From Stomorhina lunata (Eukaryota; Arthropoda; Insecta; Diptera; Rhiniidae), in contig OW121743.1 of NCBI GenBank assembly GCA_933228675.1, positions 113,137,781 through 113,201,780 of the forward strand: a DNA stretch of 64,000 nt, given 5' to 3'. The translations under genes were made by a program, and so were the position numbers. Positions 1 through 9,010 of this stretch are shown piece by piece. The notes under the pieces are model-generated. The model was not told the origin of the DNA. It saw only the letters and a program-made list of their open reading frames with translations, and did not search any database. Within the stretch, counting starts at the first letter, position 1. Every line of letters starts with the position of its first letter.

Positions 1-280
1 TTACAATTGGCGGTACTGATTCAATCAATGTAAATCTCTTTTTGATCAGAATACATTTAGATTTGTTTGGGTTTATACTTAGCCCATTTGCTGAAGCCCA
101 AAGATGGATTCGTTGCAAATCTTCATTTAGTTTTATTGTACAATCCATCATAGATGACGGCTTACAGCTTATGTAAATCTGGACATCATCGGCGTACATT
201 CTCACTTTACAATATTTGAGTTGGTCTGGCAAATCGTTTGCATAAAGAGAGAACAGAAGAGGGCAAATTATCGATCCCTG
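1..280 (-). pseudogene. Non-LTR retrotransposon reverse transcriptase fragment
   Basis: On the minus strand, positions 280 down to 1 translate without a stop and run off the window edge. The frame has the RT fingers/palm signature QGSIICPLLFSLYANDLP, followed about 20 residues later by the catalytic MYADDVQIY (the YADD box with its two metal-binding aspartates), then the LHLWASANGLSIN-type segment and a Pro-Asn-Lys-Ser-Lys stretch common in Jockey/I-like LINE RTs. In a complete element the enzyme copies its own RNA at a nicked target. Here the element starts abruptly at 280, where AT-rich DNA follows, so at least the N-terminal endonuclease and early RT are missing. The rest lies outside the window. 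The frame is much better preserved than the other LINE fragments here, so this insertion is probably younger and of a different clade. Confidence 0.85.
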
Positions 281-431
281 AATATTTATGTTTTTTAAAT
301 CTGTAATTTTTAATATTAGAAAATTTTTAAACTTCTTTTTAAAGCTTTTAAATTAATATACTTTTACAATCCTAAAACTTTTTAATTTTAAATTTGTTTT
401 TAACTTTTTTAATATACAAATTTTCTAATAG

Positions 432-545
432 CTGGTCGATCGTCCCACTGGCTGCAATTGTATTATAAATTCCAACACTGTTTTGATGTGGGTTATTCAT
501 GGGGAAATGATGACACTTGGGTATTCGAATTTACTAAATTTATAG
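432..545 (+). CDS. Candidate internal exon, unrecognised protein
   Basis: A pyrimidine-rich stretch ending in TTTTCTAATAG precedes a 114-nt segment that is clearly less AT-rich than its surroundings and ends at a GTACGC donor. Read with two leading bases completing a codon, it encodes an open frame containing HWLQLYYKFQHCFDVGY and GNDDTWVFEFTKFI. The Trp, His, Cys and Asp content looks like real protein rather than translated A/T repeat. It leaves one base (G) at the 3' end. The next candidate exon at 798 begins with exactly the two bases needed to complete that codon. I do not recognise the family. Alternatives are a fragment of an old transposon or chance. No start codon is visible, so upstream exons would lie outside the window. 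Confidence 0.42.
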   Translation: MVDRPTGCNCIINSNTVLMWVIHGEMMTLGYSNLLNL

Positions 546-797
546 GTACGCCGTTGCCAATTTAATTGAATTTCCAATGGCTTTTTGTTAATGATTTGAA
601 CATGGTGCTTGTCTTTGCTTAGAATAATCCCGTGTTCCTTTTTTCATAAAGATGGAAAGTACAAATAGTTCTCATGTATAACTTGCTTATGTTTCGAATA
701 CAGTTGAATTATAATTTTATCTATTTGTACTTTTATTATTTAAATTTCACCAACAACATTTGTACTAATTAGTAAATTGGCAACACTTCCTTTCCAG

Positions 798-880
798 TTA
801 GAGCACAATTTTCCGAAGAATGGCTTAACTCATTGACATTGCAATGCAAATCTGTGGACGACGGCCTAAAATTAAAGTAA
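798..880 (+). CDS. Candidate terminal exon following the 432-545 exon
   Basis: A good acceptor (CACTTCCTTTCCAG) is followed by 83 nt that continue the reading frame of the exon at 432-545 in the correct phase. The frame reads RAQFSEEWLNSLTLQC, then KSVDDGLKLK, then TAA at 878-880. AATAAA motifs follow within about 60 bases and could serve as a polyadenylation signal. GTAATT at 877 could instead be a splice donor, in which case the gene would continue to the right. The implied intron is 252 bp. The matching phase and better base composition make the pair more credible than either piece alone. The product is unknown. Confidence 0.4.
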
Positions 881-1599
881 TTCCGTTAATACAAATGTTT
901 TAAAAAATAAAAGTTGATAAAAATGTAGTTAAAGTTGCAATAAATAAGAAAAAATATTTAATATTTAAAAAAATGTTTTCTGAACTACTGCACATTGATT
1001 TTTTGCAAAAGTGAAAATTTTAAATTTTGAGTTGACTTCCCTTAGAGTTGACTTCCCTTAGAGGAACCAAAAAGAAATATGTATAATAAATCGGATGGGA
1101 AAAAAAGAAAAAATTGGAAACTGACTGTCTTAGACTTAAATTAAATTTAAGTTATTCACAATAGTTTATCTATTTTCTGTCGGAAAAGGAAATCCAAACA
1201 AAAATATTTTTTATTTTAACCAATTTTTCTTATAAGATAATTTTTATAAGCTAGAATTAAGTTTCTTTTACCAATTTTTGGTGGTTGTATTGACTAAAGT
1301 GGTAGGTTTACGGAATAATAATTAACCGTGCTACCGTTGTCGAAAAAAACAGTTTAAAATGGCCATCCGAATTTTTCTTTGAGAGAATTTTGGTGTATTT
1401 CTTTACTATAATCTTATTTGTACAGTTTGGTAACGCAATATTAGTTTTAAAAATTGCCACTCAAAAAGTGGCGCTCTTAATATTTTTTAATGAGATTTCG
1501 GTAACGTAGAATTTGTATTCTGCTGATATGGGCAACATCAAAAAATTTTGGTCTGAGTACAATAAACGATGTCAGTGAAGATATCTATCAGACATTTGT
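881..1599. other. AT-rich DNA without recognisable feature
   Basis: I see no open frame of note, no transposon termini and no RNA gene. One local direct duplication, GAGTTGACTTCCCTTA, occurs twice in a row at about 1029-1062. Confidence 0.5.
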
Positions 1600-1965
1600 A
1601 TGGCCTATATTTACAACCTGTTAAGATCGAAGGCTGAGCATATTTTAGAATCCCTTAGGCTTCGTACTTGAGCGCATATTCCCCAAATTCGTAGATTTCT
1701 TTGACTTCGTCTTTCCGTGGAAGTTTCGGACGTCCTTTTCTAACTTTTTCATAGTAATTGCTTTTTTTTTCAGGGGTGGGTTAATAGCCCAACATCCCAA
1801 CCCAGATTTTTATCGTTATTATGGGAGAACTCGCAGCACATGTTAGCTTACTTCATTGACGGGTGTTAACGTAGTTCCCCGGGTGATACTACGAAGAGGT
1901 CAGTGTCCACAGTTGAGATGTAGAGTAACCAAGATAAGTTTGGGCTTACCAAGTCTTAATTAATA
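1600..1965 (-). pseudogene. LINE L2x 3'-terminal fragment
   Basis: The minus strand carries the decayed C-terminal end of the same LINE family seen at 7853-8490. It has an Arg-Gly-Arg-Pro-like segment, a Lys-Asp-Glu-Val-type helix, then the 3' tail that reads as GGTTGTAAATATAGGCC on the minus strand. Positions 1780-1965 match 7240-7430 (minus) and 61247-61370 (plus): a block containing GGGTGTTAACGTAGTT and CAGTGTCCACAGTTGAGATG. Three copies of this non-coding block make it a dispersed repeat in its own right. The reading frames are broken. Confidence 0.65.
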
Positions 1966-3280
1966 TTATCATTATCATGAAGGGTCTTCTAAAGGAGTAA
2001 TCCACAGAGGGAATCTATCTGACATTATTCCTAAAACAAGAGTTACAGATAACTATGATCTTTTTTTTAGTGGAAAAGCAAAATATGCGAATTAATGTAA
2101 AGAATTTTCATTCACTATTTTTGTATTTCGTGTATTAAGTATATCGTCACCTGAAATGCAAAAGGGCGTAACTACACTTCTAGTTTTTTTTACAGGGAAA
2201 GCAAAAAACGTTATAACTTTTAAACTATAAGCAACATTAAATTAAAATTTTGGAATTGGGTCAACAAGCCATCAGAAAAAAAAGTCTAAAAACTAAAATG
2301 GCAAAAAACATTTAGTTTTTTGAGCAATTGCGAAAAAACAAAAGGGCTTAACTACAAGTTTAATATGTTCTGAAACCAAAAGAGGTTAACTACCATAAAA
2401 TTTTTGAGCAAAAATTTAAACCTTTTAAAATTCACAAAGGTTTTTTTTTATCAATAATATAAAGACGGGTCTTAAAAACTTTGTTTTAGAAACATAATTA
2501 AATCTAAAAAGATAAGTTTTAAATAATTTAAAATATGTTATTCAGAGGTTTTTTAAGCGTTATTTTAGAAATAACGCCGTTATTTTAAACAGTTAAATTT
2601 ACTTAAATGAAACTTCATCTAGTTGGAACAGAGGAGCTTTAGAGTTGATCTGTGGACAAACAGGTCAATACACGATCGGAAAGCAAACTTATAGCTTTTC
2701 AAAAACCGTAGTCTCTGATAATAATTTTTTATATGATAAGCAAAAAAAACATTATAACTTTTAAACTAAATGAAATATTAATTCCAAGTTTTGAAATTTG
2801 GTAAAAAAAAATCGACCACAAATATATGAGATCTAACTGAAGTGCGAGTAAGCTGCCCTTCTGTAGCTTATAAGCAACTTCGTCCTTTTCAGTTAGCGCT
2901 CAAAAAACTCCAAATTAAATTGCTCTATTTTTGTCCCAATATAAGTGTAATAAATCTTAAGGAAATCAAATGGAGTGAAGTACTTCTTACACTGTTTAAG
3001 AAAACCGAGGCACCCCAATACTTCTTTAAAACATGAAAGATGAGTTGAGTCCAAGGGACATGACACCATACCTTTAGAGATAAAGCAACATTGTGTGTTG
3101 TCCGTTGGAAATTATTATACCATAACTAAGCAACGCATAGTATAGTTTATCTTCACTAGTTTTATCCTCTTACCTAGCTTTTAATTTTTTCATTTTCGTA
3201 AAGTTGCGTACAAGTCATAGGTGTATTTCTTATGGTGGATCTTATCAATCCTCTTCAAAAATTGTAAAGTATTATATTTT
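1966..3280. repeat. AT-rich DNA with short dispersed direct repeats
   Basis: No gene is supported. CAAAAGGGCGTAACTAC-like phrases recur near 2159, 2339 and 2380. The phrase CATTATAACTTTTAAACTA near 2749 repeats a similar one near 2209. A 64-codon frame at 2842-3036 (+) has no recognisable domain. Confidence 0.4.
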
Positions 3281-4045
3281 TATACCCTTCACCACCATAG
3301 GTGGAAAGGGTATTATAAGTTTGTGCTGATGTATGTAACGCATGGAAATATTTGTCTTAGACCCACCTTTTAGCATACCAATAGGCTTAGAATCACTTTC
3401 TGAGTCGATTTAGCGATGTCCGTCCATCCGTCCGTCCGTCCGTCTGGCTGGCTGGACCCCCATGTAAACCTTGTAATCAAACTACAGCACAGATATTTTT
3501 TTTAATAATGAGACCATGGCTATTGAAATTCGTCAAAATCGGTCCATTATTTATGGTACCTCCCATAGGTCCCACTTCCCGGAATTGCTTTATTGGCCAC
3601 AAATATCAATATTTTTTCACGAAATTTAAATCAAATACTGCTTATGTAAACCTAAATTACTGTACCAAATTTCGTTAAAATCGGTCCAAATTTGACCATA
3701 GCTCCCATACAAACTTTTCTTAAAAAACGCACTAAATGAGATAAAAATCACTAAAATGCTCGTAAATCTGAAGATAATGGGAATTTTAAGTTTATTTTTT
3801 GCATACATAATTTTTGTTACAACTAAAATCAATTTGCCAAATTTCGATATAATCTGTCCACATTTGACCCTAGCTCTCATATAAGTCCAAATGACGGAAG
3901 CAGTTTAAATATATAAGTTTTGAGAAAATGTTTGTATGATGGCAAATATTTGTCTTTATACAGGAAAAATAACACTTTTGAACTTAGTGGTGAAGGGTAT
4001 CGTATGGTCGGGCTTGACCGACTATAGTACTTTCTTACTTGTTTT
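3281..4045 (+). mobile_element. DINE-1/INE-1-like (Helentron-associated) element, copy A
   Basis: The element begins TATACCCTTCACCACC, followed by the complementary GGTGGAAAGGGTAT (the 5' subterminal inverted repeat). It has a CCGT/GTCC microsatellite core at about 3420-3455. It ends with GGGTATCGTATGGTCGGG, a short hairpin (GTCGG/CCGAC) and CTTGTTTTT. Order and motifs match what is known of INE-1/DINE-1 elements of Diptera: TATACCC start, GTCCGTC core, hairpin and CTTGTTTT end. It is about 765 bp and has no coding capacity, so it would depend on a Helentron Rep/helicase supplied elsewhere. Two internal copies of a segment containing ATTTGACC(A/C)TAGCTC are present. Confidence 0.8.
3418..3455 (+). 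repeat. GTCC/CTGG microsatellite within copy A
   Basis: Runs of TCCG/TCCA followed by CTGG repeats. The mirror version (GGAC)n is in copy B at about 4866-4891, and similar runs occur in copies D, E and F. Microsatellites at this site are characteristic of INE-1-type elements. Confidence 0.8.
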
Positions 4046-4212
4046 TATTTATTTCTTAAGGATTTAAAAAGAAAAAGATATTATATAATTTCAGTTTAAT
4101 TAAAAAAATACATGGAATTTATAATTCTTTATATGACCATTATTAAGACTTTATATATTAAGAAAAATATGCTTCTATATAAAATATTTGACATTTTTTG
4201 TTAAACACAATA

Positions 4213-5026
4213 AAAAACAAGTAAGAAAGCGATATAGTCGGTCAAGCCGACCATACGATACCCTTCACCACTAAGGTCAAAGGTGTTATTTTTCCTGTGT
4301 AAAGACAAATATTTGCTAAATTTTGCCATCATACAAACATTTTCTCAAAACTTATATATTCAACCTGTTTCCGTCATTTGGACTTATATGAGAGCTAGGG
4401 TCAAATGTGGACCGATTATCTCGAAATTTGGCAGATTGATTACAGTTGTTACAAAAATTATGTATGCAAAAAATAGACTCAAAATTTCCATTATCTTTAG
4501 ATTTACGAGTGTTTTAGTGATTTTTTGTCTCATTTAGTGCGTTTTTAAAGAAGAATTTGTATGGGAGCTATGGTCAAATGTGGACCGATTTCAACGAAAT
4601 TTGGTACAGTGATTTTAGTTGACTTAAGCAGTATTTGTTTTAAATTTCATGAAAAAATATTGATATTTGTGGCCAATATAGCAATTCCGGGAAGTGGGAC
4701 CTATGGGAGGTACCATAAATAATGGACCGATTTTGACCAAATTCAATAGCCATGGTCCCATTATCAAAAAAATTATCTGTGCCAAATTTCATCAAATTAT
4801 CTTGAGAATTGCGACCTGTAGTTTGATTACAAGGTTTACATGGGGGTCCAGCCGTCCAGCCAGCCAGACGGACGGACGGACGGACGGACATCGCTAAATC
4901 GACTCAGAAAGTGATTCTAAGCCTATTGGTATACTAAAAGGTGGGTCTAAGACAAATATTTCTATGCGTTACAAACATCAGCACAAACTTATAATACCCT
5001 TTCCACCTATGGTGGTGAAGGGTATA
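4213..5026 (-). mobile_element. DINE-1/INE-1-like element, copy B (inverted relative to A)
   Basis: This is the same element as copy A, read on the minus strand. It starts on the plus strand with AAACAAGTAAGAAAGC and the hairpin GTCGGTCAAGCCGAC. It ends with ACCTATGGTGGTGAAGGGTA followed by TA. About 814 bp, with the GGAC microsatellite at 4866-4891. It is close enough to copy A along its whole length that the pair forms an interrupted inverted repeat with a loop of about 167 bp. Open frames at 4283-4537 and 4640-4897 are by-products of the repeat and are not treated as genes. Confidence 0.8.
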
Positions 5027-5775
5027 AAAATTCAAATACTTATGTGTATTCACAAAAATATATCTACATCAAAGTCGTGTTTCCTGCTTCCTCTATTCAA
5101 ATGCAAATTTTGGCCACAATGTGGCTCACCATGTTCATTCGTACATATTTCATACAAGTTTCAGATTGAATGTGAAATTACTAAAAAAAAAATCCAGATC
5201 AAGTAATGAGCGTGCATAATTTTTATGAATTCAGCTGAATTGTAGAAAAAAGTCACAGCGGTTGTTAATCACAAAAATAAACGATTTGAAAGGCGTTATA
5301 CGCCTCATACACTCTCTTTCTCTCTGTGATGTCACAGTATGATCATCATGTGACCATTTGCCTTTTGCCTACAACAAAATAAACTAAAAGTAACAACTTT
5401 ATTAAATGAATAAAACTAAATTTCGAGTTTAGGGTGCTGACATTGCAACACAATGGGTGATTTATAAGTGTATGAATATGGAGTCTGCAGCATTTAAAGA
5501 TAAAAGTAGGCTTTTATTTCTCTATAAAAATAGTTTTGAAAACATTTTTTTTCTTTTCAGAACATAAATATATTTTCGTAACTTATAAAACTAATCCGTT
5601 GCCTACTTGAAGCAAGCACGTTGTAGATCAATTTGGTCAGTTTTTGATGTTATAGAAGAAAATCAGGCTGGCTAGTTATATGTGAAAAGAAGAACACCCA
5701 TTTAGGCTTCATCAACACTCCTTTTTAATATTTCACCCAGGTTTTGACCATTGTTTGCGTTTGGAGGGTTATAGT
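5027..5775. other. AT-rich DNA, no gene recognised
   Basis: A pyrimidine tract ending TCTCTGTGATGTCACAG at about 5320-5336 resembles a splice acceptor, but only a short frame follows. I see nothing else supportable. Confidence 0.45.
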
Positions 5776-6007
5776 TTAACCTTCATTATTGGTCATCTCG
5801 GTTTTTTCATACTCTCTCCCTTTACTATTCATTTCAAATTTCAAACTGACCATGACCAATGGGCTATTGTTTAAAGAGACTCCAAGTGTTTTGTGTTCTT
5901 TTAATGAAAGAGTCCTTAATTTTAGTATAATGGTGTCTGTATTTGTTAGATTTTTTTGCACATTGTTATTATCTTTTATTAGGTGCGCGTGTTGTATAAT
6001 GATCACT

Positions 6008-6256
6008 TTAAGATTGAAATTGTTGCAGTTGCAAAATTTTTACGGATATTAGAGTTTTCAGTTGTTTTGCAGGTGGTGTTAAATTGTCAAAACTACTGAC
6101 TTTTGTTGAAGTTTTTATTTCACATTTTCCACTTTGTCCTTTTACATTGTCGTTAGATTGAGTCATTCGTTTTGGAAAACAGCTTGAGGCCAGAGGTGAC
6201 AAGATACTGGACTGCAAAATAAATTTGCTTTCTGTTAGTTCTTCCGACAGTTTTCT
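6008..6256 (-). CDS. Candidate terminal exon, unrecognised protein
   Basis: On the minus strand an acceptor-like tract (TCTCTTAATTTTCAG) is followed immediately by an 82-codon open frame ending in TAA at 6010-6008. It begins RKLSEELTESKFI, includes SILSPLASSCFPKR and NLTPPAKQLKTLISVK, and ends in a Gln-rich tail. Composition (Ser, Pro, Lys, Gln) and GC content are more coding-like than the flanks. I do not recognise a domain. A second minus-strand frame (6006-5776, starting at GTG) begins just after the stop in another phase. It has a plausible-looking stretch TLGVSLNNSPLVMVSLKF, so a frameshifted pseudogene or an alternative 3' exon is possible. No donor or upstream exon was identified. Confidence 0.3.
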   Translation of the reverse strand, partial: RKLSEELTESKFILQSSILSPLASSCFPKRMTQSNDNVKGQSGKCEIKTSTKVSSFDNLTPPAKQLKTLISVKILQLQQFQS

Positions 6257-6924
6257 CTGAAAATTAAGAGATATTTTGTATTTAGTATAGATGTATTTAT
6301 ATAAAAGGCTGTTTTTTGGAAAACCCTTTGGGGTATAGCCTATTTAAGAAAATTTTTGGGTAATTTGATTCTTTTTAAGATTCCAAAAAATTTTCTCTGC
6401 TTCACTATAAAGCTTTAGCAGTTAGAACATGTTGTTATAGCCAATATTTGAGAAGTAGGTAATTTCCTCCGTTTCTCCAGATATTGAAAATTCATGAAAA
6501 GTTATTGTTAACTAATGAGAGTGATTTATGAAAGATCGAAATGCTCTAAAAAAATATTATTCCATGATTTGTTTGTTTGTGTAAAAATTTTAAATAATTC
6601 ACCTTCTCTTGCCAGTGATATACTTCAGGTCAATCGATTAAGGTCAGAAAAAGTAAAATTTTTAGATTTTTGGGTCTCTAACTATTTAAAATGGTTGTAC
6701 AATATATCAAGGTTGTGTGACTAACCTACTTACGCCAACATTTCCACCTTCTTTCAAGTCAGGATAAACAGTTAATTTGCTGGATGGAACACTTCAAGTC
6801 AATGCTATATAACACTATCGGATTAACAAAACCGATAAAAGTGCATATTGAAACCAACCGCGACTGTATATTTTTTGCAGTTACGGACAACTTACTAACA
6901 ATACAAGAGGAGAGAACGTCATTT
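6257..6924. other. AT-rich DNA, no feature recognised
   Basis: If the minus-strand exon at 6008-6256 is real, this would be its intron. A 69-codon plus-strand frame at 6515-6724 has no recognisable features. Confidence 0.4.
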
Positions 6925-7093
6925 AAAGCCTTAAACGCAACATAGCCGCGGGCATTAAGATTGTCTCAACAGAGGTGCTTGAAATATCTGTGCTTAAAAC
7001 ATGGAAAGAAAGGAATACTAGTCAAAATAGCAAAAAATGGTGACTCTAAAGATTTACAACAACTACAGGAGAATAACACTTCTTCCAATACCA
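6925..7093 (+). pseudogene. LINE L1x fragment, start of RT domain
   Basis: This matches the better copy at 11253. Recognisable pieces are the NIAAGI-like segment, STEVLE, and the RT-entry segment reading roughly GILVKI-K-GDSKD. It contains stops and an indel. The sequence breaks at 7093, where an inverted L2x tail is inserted, and resumes at about 7436. Confidence 0.65.
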
Positions 7094-7432
7094 AGAATTC
7101 AATGCGCTTCGATCTTGAGCACGTATTTTCCAATTTTGTAGGCCAAGCTTTGAAAGATTTTTCTCTACTTGGTCTTTCCATCGAAGTTTCGGAAGTTCTC
7201 TTTCATCATTAGGGAGGACGTTTTTATTTTATTTTTTCTTAGTTACTAGCCCATCGTCCTAACCCATATTTTTATCATACTTATGGGAGAACTCGAGGCA
7301 CATGTTAGCTCACTACATTAACGGGTGTTAACGTAGTTTCAGAGGTGATGCCACGAGGAGGTCAGTGTCCACAGTTGAGATGATGGATAACCAAGATAAG
7401 TGAGGGCCTACCAAGTTAAGACCATTCAGAAC
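7094..7432 (-). pseudogene. LINE L2x 3'-terminal fragment nested in L1x
   Basis: A minus-strand copy of the L2x C-terminal and tail region: phrases such as ACTTGGTCTTTCC, GGCCAAGCTTTGAAAGATTT and GGGTGTTAACGTAGTTTC are shared with 1600-1965, 8341-8490, 12501-12640 and 61247-61450. It interrupts the L1x RT between 7093 and 7436, which gives the relative order of insertion. The apparent frames on either strand here are broken. Confidence 0.65.
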
Positions 7433-7435
7433 CGT

Positions 7436-7850
7436 TGCTTGGTATCCAACATCCCCTACCCTATTAAGATACTAAGTCGATTAATTTACAACAGAATAGC
7501 CGACGCGATTTCCTAAACACTCCACGAAAAAAGTTTGGGTTCTATATTAGAAAATCATGAGAAACCATCGAAAATTCTGATCTCAATTCGGCACAAGTAC
7601 TTGGATTGTAAATGTCAAGTCCTAACCAAGAGTAAATTGTCAGATTCGTTCGAAGTGACTACTGGTGTAAGACAAGTTGGTGTCTTGTCACATATACTCT
7701 TCATCCTCGTTTTAATAACTCAAGGAATTTCAATATTCCGATGACGTATGTATTATTAGCCAAGTTCCAGGTGACCCTCAAGAAAATATTGACGTTGGTA
7801 CTGATGAATTTCGGGCAGTTAATATTTCCAAGATTAATGTTTCAAACAGA
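7436..7850 (+). pseudogene. LINE L1x RT fragment (continuation)
   Basis: The RT continues: KILSRLIYNRIADAIS, then KILISIRHKYLDCKCQVL, then SDSFEVTTGVRQVGVLSHI, which corresponds to the conserved GVRQGCILSPILF box. The catalytic box is degraded ('DDVC' followed by a stop). Stops and frameshifts are spread throughout. It ends at about 7850, where a plus-strand L2x fragment begins. Confidence 0.7.
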
Positions 7851-7852
7851 CT

Positions 7853-8490
7853 ATTCACGAGAGTTGGACCACATGTGATCGTTTAGAACTATAACTTCGA
7901 GGTTATAAAATAATTTGTTTAATTTGGTATTGCCATCATATAAGTTTTGAAACGAAGAACCATAATTGCAAACAAATGTTATTTGACCTAAGCAGCTAAG
8001 AAAGCTCTTTCTTCTGTAGGAACCAAAATCACGCTCTATAAAACTACCCGTGTTTTTATATGGTGCTGAATCATGGACACTTGTACCGGTAGATGAAGCT
8101 ATTCTTGGAGTTTTTGAGAGGAAGATTTCATGAAAATCTTTGGACCAGTTTGCGTCAATAATGAATATCGATATCGAAAGAACCATGAGCTGTATGATTT
8201 ATATGCTGATATCGACATAGCAAAACGCATTGAACAGCAGCGGCTGCGTTGGCTTGGACATGTTGTGCGAATGGACGAAAATACTCCAACAAGAAAAGTG
8301 TTCGAAAACGATTCCGAGAGAACTTGTAAAAGAGAACTTCCGAAACTTCGATGAAAAGACCAAGTAGAGGAATATCTTTCAAAGCTTGTACTACGAAATT
8401 GGAGAATAGCGCAGAATATCGAAGCGCATGGAATTCTAAAACATGCTCTGCCTTTCACCTTAGCATATTGTAAATATAGGCCATTTAGGT
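7853..8490 (+). pseudogene. LINE L2x post-RT and C-terminal fragment
   Basis: This decayed sequence corresponds to the region after the RT catalytic box: VGPHVIV, a Leu-Tyr-Gly-Ala-Glu-Ser-like segment, then a well-preserved stretch in one frame at 8130-8354. That frame contains KIFGPVCVNNEYRYRKNHEL, DIDIAKRIEQQRLRWLGH and VVRMDENTPTRKVFE. The RLRWLGHVVRM motif is typical of the C-terminal region of many arthropod non-LTR elements. The 3' tail (TTGTAAATATAGGCC) is at 8468-8482. Stops are present upstream, so it is inactive. It lies inside L1x, which resumes at about 8505. Confidence 0.75.
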
Positions 8491-8504
8491 AAATAAGTAA
8501 TGAT

Positions 8505-9010
8505 ATTTCTAGAGGCTATGGAGCAAACACTTTACCACACATTTATTTATCATTTATCTGGGCATTTTGGTATCTTTCAATGATGATATCGACGATGACA
8601 TTGAATCCAATATTAATAATCCAAAATCTGAATTCGACATTCTTCTCGGAAAATATCAACAAAATTACGACCGAATCGCATAAGAAATGAATTTCTTCTT
8701 AACTCGATAAAGCAAATCCCTACTTCTGTAGAGGTACATATCGTTACTTTAATATAGAAAGGCCCTAAGTCGTTTTTTATTCAAACATCTTTTTAAAACT
8801 GCGTTTGAAAAATTTCTGTATGTTCAAAATTTAAGATTTTATTTAGGTTTTGTTTCCCTTTCCTGTAATGTAAGAAAAAAATTAGTTAGGGCTTTTCTAT
8901 ATTAAAGTAACGATATGTATGTCAAGCGCTTCAATGGAATCCACAGAGAATAGGACGTCTTGTTGAGACCTTCTGTTCCAATGGAAGTCAAGGATGACAG
9001 GAGAAGAAAA
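8505..9010 (+). pseudogene. LINE L1x C-terminal fragment, interrupted by a MITE
   Basis: This matches L1x at 15380-16120: GGCTATGGAGCAAAC, an Ile-Glu-Ser/Asn-Ile segment, ACCGAATCGCATAAGAAATGA and CTTCTGTAGAGGTA. It is then split by the 181-bp MITE (8737-8917) and resumes with TATGT and CAAGCGCTTCAATGG. About 50 bp of the expected sequence is missing just after the insertion. No intact frame remains. Confidence 0.65.
8737..8917. mobile_element. 181-bp MITE, Tc1/mariner type, flanked by TA
   Basis: Terminal inverted repeats of 32 bp (8737-8768 and 8886-8917) start CATATCGTTACTTTAATATA and differ at one position. TA dinucleotides flank both ends (8735-8736 and 8918-8919), as expected for the TA target duplication of the Tc1/mariner superfamily. 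The other L1x copy at about 15985 reads GAGGTATGT and gives the empty site, with one TA where this copy has two. The internal 117 bp is AT-rich and has no coding capacity. Confidence 0.88.

Noticed and set aside
3626..4891. Frames on both strands within DINE copies A and B
   Set aside because: They mirror each other because the two copies are inverted; the elements are non-coding by family knowledge.
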